Below are positions 15,933 through 21,570 of a stretch of 39,783 nt of DNA, piece by piece (the first letter of the stretch is position 1; the number at the start of each line of letters is the position of its first letter). The stretch is from CAZKRU01 sp964555235 (GTDB taxonomy: Bacteria > Verrucomicrobiota > Verrucomicrobiia > Methylacidiphilales > CAMAQI01), in assembly GCA_964555235.1 (NCBI GenBank), contig CAZKRU010000040.1, positions 1 through 39,783 of the forward strand, given 5' to 3'. A program made the translations under genes and the position numbers. The notes under the pieces were generated by a model, which worked only from the letters and a program-made list of their open reading frames with translations, was not told the origin of the DNA and did no database searches.

Positions 15933-16805
15933 TCAGCCAATTTTCAATCGAGGCGTGTTCGAGGTCGATTCTTTGCGATGCACGGGAAAACGAATCCGAA
16001 ACTCGGCACCTTTGCCTTGATTTTTACAGAGTTCGATCTCCGCACCATGTTCATTTAAGATGGATCGAACGACAAAGAGACCTAATCCCGAGCCTTGAGG
16101 CTTGGAGGTGTAGAAGTGATTAAAAATATGGTTCCAATGAGATCGTTCGATACCTGGGCCGCTATCCATTAGACGTGCTTCGACTCCGAAATCCGAGTTG
16201 GAGAGATAAACGTGAATTTCTCCTCCCTTCGGCATTGCTTGAATGGAATTGATAAAGAGATTTAGAAAGACCCGCTGAAGTAACTCGCTTCGTCCGCGGA
16301 TTTTTGCGAGATCTATCGGTGCCTCGAGATGAAATCGAATACTGACCAATTTAAACATTCCCGACAGCAGTCTGCCTGCCTGACGTGCCGCGTCTTCCAG
16401 TGAAACGGATTCCATGCGGGAACTTCCGCTCCGATTTTGATCGAGACAATCTTGAATCCTCCCCTCGGTTTTTTGAATTTCCTCGAGGGAGAGATTGATC
16501 ACGTATTGGCAGTGTTCGGGATCATGCAAATGTTCGGACATCACCTGCAAGAGGGTTTTGAGCACACAAAGCGGATTTTTCATTTCATGAAAGGTGGTCA
16601 GATAAATCAACTCAGCTGTGTTGAGACGATCAAGTCGTCTCAGAATTTCTTCCCATCGATCCTTAGGGCGGGCTTTCCGTTTCCAAAATTTTGGAAGGAC
16701 GGGGGGCTTCAATCGTGGAATCCAGTCTCCAACCGACGACACCATTTGAGCCAAGGGAAAACCTCTTAGCTCTTTAAATGGAAACTTCACCCAGATACCC
16801 CTCAT
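15933..16805 (-). CDS. Orphan sensor histidine kinase (soluble)
   Basis: 290 residues. The H box TFHEMKNPLCVL has the phospho-acceptor His73. The N box is NLFINSIQAMPKGG, the G1 box DSGPGIE, the F box HIFNHFYTSKP and the G2 box GSGLGLFVV, giving a complete HATPase domain (about 165-275). The order matches HWE-independent NtrB-like kinases with the HEMKNP variant. There is no membrane helix or recognisable PAS/GAF sensor in the 60-residue N terminus, so the signal input is probably a partner protein. No response regulator is adjacent. A diverged 29-base repeat flanks the gene on both sides. Confidence 0.9.
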   Translation of the reverse strand: MRGIWVKFPFKELRGFPLAQMVSSVGDWIPRLKPPVLPKFWKRKARPKDRWEEILRRLDRLNTAELIYLTTFHEMKNPLCVLKTLLQVMSEHLHDPEHCQYVINLSLEEIQKTEGRIQDCLDQNRSGSSRMESVSLEDAARQAGRLLSGMFKLVSIRFHLEAPIDLAKIRGRSELLQRVFLNLFINSIQAMPKGGEIHVYLSNSDFGVEARLMDSGPGIERSHWNHIFNHFYTSKPQGSGLGLFVVRSILNEHGAEIELCKNQGKGAEFRIRFPVHRKESTSNTPRLKIG

Positions 16806-17097
16806 GATCCCCCCTAAGTTTTAGGAGAAATAAGTAGAAGATTTTAGAAAACGATCAAATCTTTTTTTCGATAATTTTCCACTCCAGTCCAAAATAAACC
16901 CCGATGAGCGAGGTGAAAGAGGAAGAATTCAGCCCGCCTCCCACTTGGGATTCTTACGTTTCGCGGGCAAAATTCCTGAATTCCTCGTTTCCTGGTTTCT
17001 TCAGGCAAATCCTTTACGAGAGAATGATCTTTTTCCGGATTTCTCTGGTGGAAAATTCATTGGACGCTGAAGGCGTAAGATCCCTACGCTTTGACGT
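16806..17097. other. 292-base gap upstream of queE, no supported gene
   Basis: This gap holds the second copy of the 29-base GTCCAAAATAAAC repeat (16887-16915) and presumably the promoters of the divergent kinase and queE genes. An 82-residue open frame at 16904-17152 overlaps queE and shows no recognisable domain; I do not accept it. Confidence 0.5.
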
Positions 17098-17793
17098 ATG
17101 GCGTTGGTTCAAAAAGAGGCAGAAGTCGCATCGAATGATCCCCGGGGATTAACCCTGGCGATCAATGAAATTTTTCATAGTATTCAGGGGGAGAGCACCT
17201 ATGCCGGGCGTCCCTGTGTTTTTGTTCGGCTGACGGGGTGTGACTTGCGCTGTACCTACTGCGATACTGCCTATGCATTTTACGAGGGAAAGAAACAGAC
17301 GCTGGAGGAGATTCTCAAAACGGTCCTTTCCTACGGATGTCCGCTGGTCGAAGTGACCGGAGGTGAGCCGTTGTTACAAAAAAATGTACATCCTTTGATG
17401 ACGCTTTTGTGCGAGTCCGGTCATGAGGTCCTTATTGAAACGAGCGGGGCTCATGACATTGGAGGGATTGATTCCCGGGTGAGGCGCATCATGGATTTGA
17501 AGTGTCCTGGGAGTGGTGAGTCGGATCGCAATCGAATGGAGAATCTGGCGTTGCTCACGAAGCGCGATGAGGTGAAGTTTGTAATTAGTTCGGAGACAGA
17601 TTATTTATGGGCTCGTGCAAGAGTGATGGAGGGAGATTGGGCGAATCGCGTGAATGCGGTTCTTTTCTCTCCGGTCTGGGGAAAAATTACTCCGTTAGAG
17701 TTAGCCACCTGGGTCTTGCGGGATCGTCTCCCGGTTCGATTTCAACTCCAGATGCATAAATTGATTTGGAAACCGGATCAACGAGGGGTCTAG
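17098..17793 (+). CDS. queE: 7-carboxy-7-deazaguanine synthase (radical SAM)
   Basis: 231 residues. The radical-SAM cluster motif is GCDLRCTYCDT, with Cys48, Cys52 and Cys55 in a CX3CX2C arrangement. The N terminus INEIFHSIQGESTYAGRPCVFVRLTGC is the strongly conserved QueE block. VTGGEPLLQ is the SAM-binding GGEP motif, and LQMHKLIWKPDQRGV is the typical QueE end. The enzyme contracts the pterin ring of 6-carboxytetrahydropterin to give CDG in queuosine (7-deazaguanine) synthesis. No other queuosine genes are in the window. A hairpin-like segment follows before the next gene. Identification is secure. Confidence 0.95.
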   Translation: MALVQKEAEVASNDPRGLTLAINEIFHSIQGESTYAGRPCVFVRLTGCDLRCTYCDTAYAFYEGKKQTLEEILKTVLSYGCPLVEVTGGEPLLQKNVHPLMTLLCESGHEVLIETSGAHDIGGIDSRVRRIMDLKCPGSGESDRNRMENLALLTKRDEVKFVISSETDYLWARARVMEGDWANRVNAVLFSPVWGKITPLELATWVLRDRLPVRFQLQMHKLIWKPDQRGV

Positions 17794-17878
17794 GAGTTCG
17801 GAGAATGCAGCGCTTTCACGCTTCTCGGTTCTTGTATTTCTCAGAGTTAACGAGAATGGCTTTTGAGAGGGTGGAGTC

Positions 17879-18274
17879 ATGAGCTTGTTGAAAAAAATAG
17901 GATTGGGCGTTGTGACGCTGGCGATGTTTGTCGCGTTTCCCTACATGCTTGCTGCGCCGGATGGGGAGTCCGATGGTGGGTTGGGACGTATCGCCCAAAT
18001 CGTTGCGGCGTTGGTGGTTTTTGTTGGAGTCATCGCTTGGTCCTCCTGGCTAGGAACCATCTTTGTTCATTGGGCTGCTGATTTGATGGTTGATTTCATC
18101 TACGGAGCGCGAGGAAGTTTTGTTGAAACGCCGATGAAGTGGCATCACAAAAAAGAGACAGTAGATCCTAGTAGGGACCGATCTCCTGCCTGTCCCGAAC
18201 GCTTTTCGGAGAGCGGTCCGCTCCCCGAGCCCGGTCACCCGCAGAGAGATGCCCCGACCGAGCACCCAGAGTAA
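17879..18274 (+). CDS. Small membrane protein whose C-terminal tail is encoded by a palindromic repeat
   Basis: 131 residues; no family recognised. GGTGGAG upstream gives a good ribosome binding site. Two membrane helices are likely: residues 7-26 (IGLGVVTLAMFVAFPYML) and 37-62 (IAQIVAALVVFVGVIAWSSWLG). After MKWHHKKETV (about 87-96) the coding region runs into a repeat of the GGTAGGG family (18171-18226), so the last ~33 residues (Pro/Arg/Ser-rich) are repeat-derived and probably disordered. The stop TAA overlaps the next start (TAATG), which couples translation to the phosphatase gene. An older stop may have been lost when the repeat arrived. Confidence 0.75.
   Translation: MSLLKKIGLGVVTLAMFVAFPYMLAAPDGESDGGLGRIAQIVAALVVFVGVIAWSSWLGTIFVHWAADLMVDFIYGARGSFVETPMKWHHKKETVDPSRDRSPACPERFSESGPLPEPGHPQRDAPTEHPE
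18171..18226. repeat. GGTAGGG-family palindromic repeat inside a reading frame
   Basis: It begins GTAGGGACCGATCTCC, has a CCCGAACGCTTTTCGG-like core and ends AGAGCGGTCCGCTCCCC. Its outer arms can pair (GGGACCG-ATCTCC with GGAGAGCGGTCC). It closely resembles the reverse complement of 36078-36133. It encodes the tail of the membrane protein at 17879. Confidence 0.75.
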
Positions 18275-18969
18275 TGAGAGTTTTTTATACGCCCGCTTCA
18301 CTTGAGAAACTTCCTCGATCGTCATCAGACGAAATCTGGGTGGTTATCGATGTGCTGCGCGCGACCTCGACGATCCTTGCGGCATTTGATGCCGGGGTAA
18401 AATCGTTACGACCGGTTCGAGAAGTGGAATCCGCCCGGGAGTGGAAGCGTCGTTATCCGGAAATCATTTTGGCCGGGGAACGGGGAGGTCTTCCGCCGGA
18501 CGGCTTTGAATTGGGAAATTCACCTCGAGAGTGGACAAAGGAGCGATTGGAAGGCCGAGAGGTGGTAATGACGACGACGAACGGAACTCGCGCACTCGAG
18601 GGATGCCAGGGCCGGGGAACCGTGGTGGTGGCAGCGTGGAGAAATCGTCGTGCGCTTTGCGATTGGATTCGTCTCCAGAAACCATCCGTGAATTTAATTT
18701 GTGCAGGAACGGGAGAGGATTTTTCATTAGAAGATGCCTTGGTGGCAGGGGCCATTGCGGAAGAATTAGCGCCGCAACATCCGGTGGCATCAATTTACCG
18801 AGCGAATCGGAATCGAGTACGTGAAGTTTTTCGTCAGACTAAAAATGGAAAGGCCCTGATAGAGAAGGGACTTGAAGCTGATATTGACTGGTGTTTGGAC
18901 GAGCGGGACTTGAATTGGATTCCGATTCTCAATGAAGAGGGGCTACTTTTGGCGGGGCAAGAAAGGTAG
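18274..18969 (+). CDS. comB: 2-phosphosulfolactate phosphatase family protein (ComB)
   Basis: 231 residues of the ComB family: VVIDVLRATSTI (about 23-34), LAGERGG with PPDGFELGNSP (about 66-84), VVMTTTNGTRAL (about 97-108), and LICAGTGEDFSLEDALVAGAI (about 140-160), all conserved blocks. The archetype dephosphorylates 2-phosphosulfolactate in coenzyme M biosynthesis (Mg2+-dependent). Bacterial homologues are common outside methanogens, and their role is often unknown or in sulfolactate formation. No comA, comC or other sulfonate genes are nearby, so the physiological substrate here is uncertain. Its ATG overlaps the stop of the preceding membrane protein gene. Confidence 0.88.
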   Translation: MRVFYTPASLEKLPRSSSDEIWVVIDVLRATSTILAAFDAGVKSLRPVREVESAREWKRRYPEIILAGERGGLPPDGFELGNSPREWTKERLEGREVVMTTTNGTRALEGCQGRGTVVVAAWRNRRALCDWIRLQKPSVNLICAGTGEDFSLEDALVAGAIAEELAPQHPVASIYRANRNRVREVFRQTKNGKALIEKGLEADIDWCLDERDLNWIPILNEEGLLLAGQER

Positions 18970-19031
18970 GGACGTCTTTCCGAGAGATTCGCTGCTAAGA
19001 ACTCGGACGCCTGCGGAGAGGCGTCCCTACT
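18965..19031. repeat. GGTAGGG...CCCTACT palindrome between convergent genes
   Basis: The arm GTAGGGACGTCTTTCCG pairs with CGGAGAGGCGTCCCTAC at the far end with three imperfect pairs; the loop contains a further CGGACGCC. It sits between the convergent comB and lipoprotein genes and may act as a bidirectional terminator. Confidence 0.75.
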
Positions 19032-19039
19032 ATCAAAAT

Positions 19040-19216
19040 TTATCGTCCGCCCATGGCACCGCCGAGAGCGCCACCGCCCTCCCATGATTGCGGTTTATTC
19101 CAAGGAATATTGGAGACGTTTTCCGGATTAGTGGCGTTGGGATCTTTGGTCGAAGCGCAGGCGCCGAGCACCAAGGAGACCGCTGGGATGAGAAGAAGCT
19201 TAATTAAAGACTTCAT
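19040..19216 (-). CDS. Small lipoprotein, hypothetical
   Basis: 58 residues from the ATG at 19216. MKSLIKLLLIPAVSLVLGAC is a lipoprotein signal peptide with the lipobox LGAC (lipidated Cys20). The mature part is only ~39 residues and ends in a Gly-rich run (GGGALGGAMGG). Such short Gly-tailed lipoproteins occur widely; no function can be assigned. The start overlaps the end of the coiled-coil protein gene by 17 bases, so the two are cotranscribed and may work together at the envelope. Confidence 0.75.
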   Translation of the reverse strand: MKSLIKLLLIPAVSLVLGACASTKDPNATNPENVSNIPWNKPQSWEGGGALGGAMGGR

Positions 19217-19961
19217 CGCCAACCTGAACGGGCATTTTGCTCATCTCGGGAATGATATCCGCCACAGCCGAATGGGCATCCGTCGAGACCACTTTGACCT
19301 TGCCGACGAATTCCTTGCCGCGATAGACCACTAAAATTCCATTTTCAACGACGCCATCCTTATCGCCAACATTCAGGACGACAAAGTTCCAAGACTTGTT
19401 GACGGTGAGAATTTTACCGTTAATGCCAGGAGGCATTTCGCCGGTTTCTGCACGCTTGCGGAGGTCAAGGAGTCGAGCGACTTCGGCCTTTTGAGCGCTG
19501 AGATCGTCTTCCAGTTTCTTCTTTTCGCCCGTCAGACGATCAACGTCAGCTTGGGATTTCTTGATCGTATCTTTAAGTTGTTGGGGAGTGGAACCTGCGA
19601 GAGCGCCTTCAATTTCCTTGAGCTTGGCAGATTCTGCCGTGGCCTTTTGATTGGCTTCGCTCAGCTTGCCTTCGAGATCTGCAACCTTTGCTTTGGATTC
19701 CTTTAACGCGCTTTCAAGGGATTCCCCTTTTCCGGTTGCTGCGGTCAACTTGCCTTCGAGATCTTTCACCTGGGCTTGAGCCGCAGTGAGATCCTGCTCG
19801 GTCTTCTTTAAAGTGTTCTTGGTGCTTTCGAGTGTCGCAGAAGTGGTATTGTACTTCTCGATGTAATCCATCTTTTCGGTATTAATCATGTACCCGAAGA
19901 TGCCGGACGCAATCGTTCCGATGAGCGCTATCCCTAAAAATATTTTGGCAATCCCAGACAT
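19200..19961 (-). CDS. Membrane-anchored coiled-coil protein with C-terminal beta domain
   Basis: 253 residues. A membrane anchor lies at 5-25 (IFLGIALIGTIASGIFGYMI). Residues ~35-165 form a long Lys/Glu/Ala-rich heptad region with three near-repeats of KVADLEGKLS/QVKDLEGKLT. Residues ~175-253 (NGKILTVNKSWNFVVLNVGD, GILVVYRGKEFVGKVKVV, VQVGDEVF) look like a small beta barrel similar to those seen in MreC-type or flagellar-tip periplasmic proteins. The protein is presumably periplasmic and oligomeric. It shares an operon with a small lipoprotein. No precise function is assigned. Confidence 0.8.
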   Translation of the reverse strand: MSGIAKIFLGIALIGTIASGIFGYMINTEKMDYIEKYNTTSATLESTKNTLKKTEQDLTAAQAQVKDLEGKLTAATGKGESLESALKESKAKVADLEGKLSEANQKATAESAKLKEIEGALAGSTPQQLKDTIKKSQADVDRLTGEKKKLEDDLSAQKAEVARLLDLRKRAETGEMPPGINGKILTVNKSWNFVVLNVGDKDGVVENGILVVYRGKEFVGKVKVVSTDAHSAVADIIPEMSKMPVQVGDEVFN

Positions 19962-20069
19962 GTTCGTATTCCCTTGTCGTTGTTTTTCTGTATTTAAGCG
20001 TAAAAACTCTCAAAATTGTTGCTGACTGTCAATCATGTTTTTACGTTTTTAATAAAAAAAGCGTATTTA

Positions 20070-20510
20070 CTACCATTTTGCCTGCTTGCGGACGGATCGG
20101 AGGCTTTCATTTAGGGAGGTTTGGGCTCGATTAAGTTCATCTTCAAGCATTTCGGGTGAAAATGTCATTGCGCCCAAGGAGGCAACGGTCAATCGTTCGG
20201 CCTCATCTGCGGTCACCACCGTGACCTCTGAGGGATTTTCTGCCTGGCCGACTAAACGCTCAATAATGCTATCCGCGGTCGCTTGCTCCGGGGCATAGAG
20301 AATCACCATTCGACCGGGCTGATGTGGTTCACAGGTTCCTTGCTTGCCATCGAAGACTAACGTCACGCGCCATGAACTGCTGTCGTGAAGTGTCTCGAGA
20401 ACTTCAATCAATGCACCGCGCGCGAGCCGCGGTTGGCGACTGTGGAGAGAGCGGAGATGGGGAAGGGTGAAGATGACGCTATGACCATCGACGACCAGAA
20501 AGCGGGCCAT
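20070..20510 (-). CDS. NYN-domain (YacP/Rae1-like) nuclease
   Basis: 146 residues. The start MARFLVVDGHSVIF has the NYN/PIN Asp (VVDGHNVI in most members; here Ser replaces Asn). VTLVFDGKQGT gives the second Asp, and VVTADEAERLTVASLGA, where most members have VVTSDxxxQ, holds another acidic position. YacP-family proteins such as Bacillus Rae1 are ribosome-associated endoribonucleases acting in mRNA decay. Loss of the DGxN Asn is a small deviation. It is cotranscribed with the upstream 32-residue basic protein (gap 15 bases), which fits a link to ribosomes or RNA. Confidence 0.82.
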   Translation of the reverse strand: MARFLVVDGHSVIFTLPHLRSLHSRQPRLARGALIEVLETLHDSSSWRVTLVFDGKQGTCEPHQPGRMVILYAPEQATADSIIERLVGQAENPSEVTVVTADEAERLTVASLGAMTFSPEMLEDELNRAQTSLNESLRSVRKQAKW

Positions 20511-20525
20511 GAAAAGCCCTGGTGC

Positions 20526-20624
20526 TTAAGCGCGCGGAGCCGCGGCTTTAAGCTTTGCGTTTTTACGCTTGGCGTAATTAAGACGACGACGTTTCTTGAT
20601 TTCTTTGTTGTACTGCTTACCCAT
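20526..20624 (-). CDS. 32-residue basic protein
   Basis: Very short gene: starts MGKQYNKEIKKRRRLNYAKR, continues KNAKLKAAAPRA, then TAA. It has 13 Lys/Arg in 32 residues. A good ribosome binding site (AAGGAA) lies just upstream of the ATG. I recall similar MGKQxNK...KRRR short proteins in Verrucomicrobiota, unnamed; this is memory, not a search. The charge suggests binding to rRNA or DNA. It is in line with the NYN nuclease gene and divergent from the phosphoesterase gene, so the region 20511-20673 is not empty. Confidence 0.7.
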   Translation of the reverse strand: MGKQYNKEIKKRRRLNYAKRKNAKLKAAAPRA

Positions 20625-20673
20625 AGTTCCTTTCTTGTTGCGTGAATCCGGGAGTTCGTCAAGATTGAATTGT

Positions 20674-21147
20674 ATGAAAGCAACCACCCACGAGGGGGAA
20701 AGGGGCGTTGTAAAAATTGGCGTGATCGCGGATACGCATCAATTCTGGCATCCCCGTATTGTGGAAATATTTTCAGGTGTGGATGAAGTTTGGCATCTCG
20801 GCGATGTCGGTGACGCGCGAATTCTTGAAAATCTCCGTGCGATTTCTCCTCGACTCTCGGTTGTCGAGGGAAACAACGACTATAATCTCACCCTTCCTTC
20901 CTCATTGACCCTCGAGCGGGAGGGGGCGCGATTCTATTTAATCCATATCGATCTGATTCATCCTCCGAGTGAAATTGATTGGGTGTTGCACGGTCACACG
21001 CACGTTCCGCGTCAGGAACAAGTCGGGCGAGTGCGTTATTTTAATCCCGGCTCCGCAGGAAAAGCGAATCGAGGGGCTCCCTTGAGTGTTGGCCTCTTGA
21101 TTAAGCGCCCGGGGACATCCTGGGTGGAGCAAGTCATTCGGCTTTAA
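20674..21147 (+). CDS. YfcE/MJ0936-type metallophosphoesterase
   Basis: 157 residues from the ATG at 20674; the frame is open further upstream but would overlap the divergent basic protein gene and adds no conserved sequence. Motifs in order: GVIADTH (Asp20, His22), WHLGDVGD (Asp44), VEGNND (Asn67/Asn68) and LHGHTHVP. These are the metal-binding residues of calcineurin-like phosphoesterases, and the small size fits the YfcE class. Family members hydrolyse phosphodiesters in vitro; the natural substrate is unknown. After motif 4, FNPGSAGKANRG matches the usual FNPGS block. Confidence 0.9.
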   Translation: MKATTHEGERGVVKIGVIADTHQFWHPRIVEIFSGVDEVWHLGDVGDARILENLRAISPRLSVVEGNNDYNLTLPSSLTLEREGARFYLIHIDLIHPPSEIDWVLHGHTHVPRQEQVGRVRYFNPGSAGKANRGAPLSVGLLIKRPGTSWVEQVIRL

Positions 21148-21328
21148 AAAAGGTGTTTCTTTTTACGTAAACTTCTGTTCGTCAATCTAAAAAGAATCAA
21201 TTGTAATTTTTTTAAAATAAATCTGGCTTTTGGGCTGCATTTCTTTTAGATGTTTTGACATTCCACGGTCCCTCTGGCGAGGTTAACTATTGTTCAGAGG
21301 GGAAACTAGGGGATGTATAGTTTTTATC

Positions 21329-21356
21329 TTGATAACACAACCGGTTGTGCTATCTG
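21329..21356 (+). promoter_or_regulatory. Candidate nrdAB promoter with a palindromic operator in the spacer
   Basis: TTGATA (21329-21334) and TATCTG (21351-21356) lie 16 bases apart, a plausible sigma70-type promoter. The spacer and box edges form a 24-base near-palindrome (21331-21354) with the perfect core CACAACCGGTTGTG (21336-21349) and a single mismatched outer pair. A repressor bound here would block polymerase. NrdR is the usual candidate for nrd genes, but the CCGG centre differs from the AT-rich centre of known NrdR boxes and only one box is seen. A TTGACA occurs upstream at about 21254 without a well-placed -10. Confidence 0.5.
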
Positions 21357-21392
21357 TTCTTTGAGACTGTTTTGGCTTCTTGCGTTTTTGAC

Positions 21393-21460
21393 GTGAAAAG
21401 TGAGGAAACGAGGGCGGTTTCGCCAGGGTCTTGGACATGATGTCCGGCCTCGTTTTTCAC
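21393..21460 (+). promoter_or_regulatory. Candidate structured leader RNA of nrdAB
   Basis: GTGAAAA (21393-21399) pairs with TTTTCAC (21454-21460) and ACGAGG (21408-21413) with CCTCGT (21448-21453). The 3' strands are contiguous, and an 8-base bulge GTGAGGAA lies on the 5' side. Inside are a GCG-GTTT-CGC hairpin (21414-21423) and a GGACA-TGA-TGTCC hairpin (21433-21445), giving a branched fold. I do not recognise a known riboswitch class. It would lie in the leader if transcription starts near 21363. Confidence 0.45.
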
Positions 21461-21498
21461 TCGAAAAAGAAGAGGCCAGCACCCGTCATTTTTGACCT

Positions 21499-21569
21499 GT
21501 CGCGACCCCTTGCGGCACTTGAGAATGAGGTGTTAATTTGAAGTGAATAAAGGGGTGGAGACGCGCGAC
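21499..21569 (+). promoter_or_regulatory. Helix enclosing the nrdA ribosome binding site
   Basis: GTCGCG-ACCCCTT (21499-21511) is exactly complementary to AAGGGGT (21550-21556) plus CGCGAC (21564-21569). The only interruption is a 7-base bulge GGAGACG (21557-21563), which contains the Shine-Dalgarno GGAG. The helix ends one base before the nrdA ATG, so the paired form should limit ribosome access. Confidence 0.55.
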
Positions 21570-21570
21570 T

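Noticed and set aside
16904..17152. 82-residue open frame upstream of queE
   Set aside because: It overlaps queE by 55 bases, has no recognisable domain and begins in a repeated 29-base segment.
21331..21354. A standard NrdR box
   Set aside because: The centre is CCGG and only one box is seen; NrdR boxes are usually paired and AT-rich in the centre. Left as a candidate operator of unknown regulator.
21393..21460. Known riboswitch class (for example 2'-deoxyguanosine, cobalamin or SAM)
   Set aside because: No conserved core of those classes could be matched by eye.
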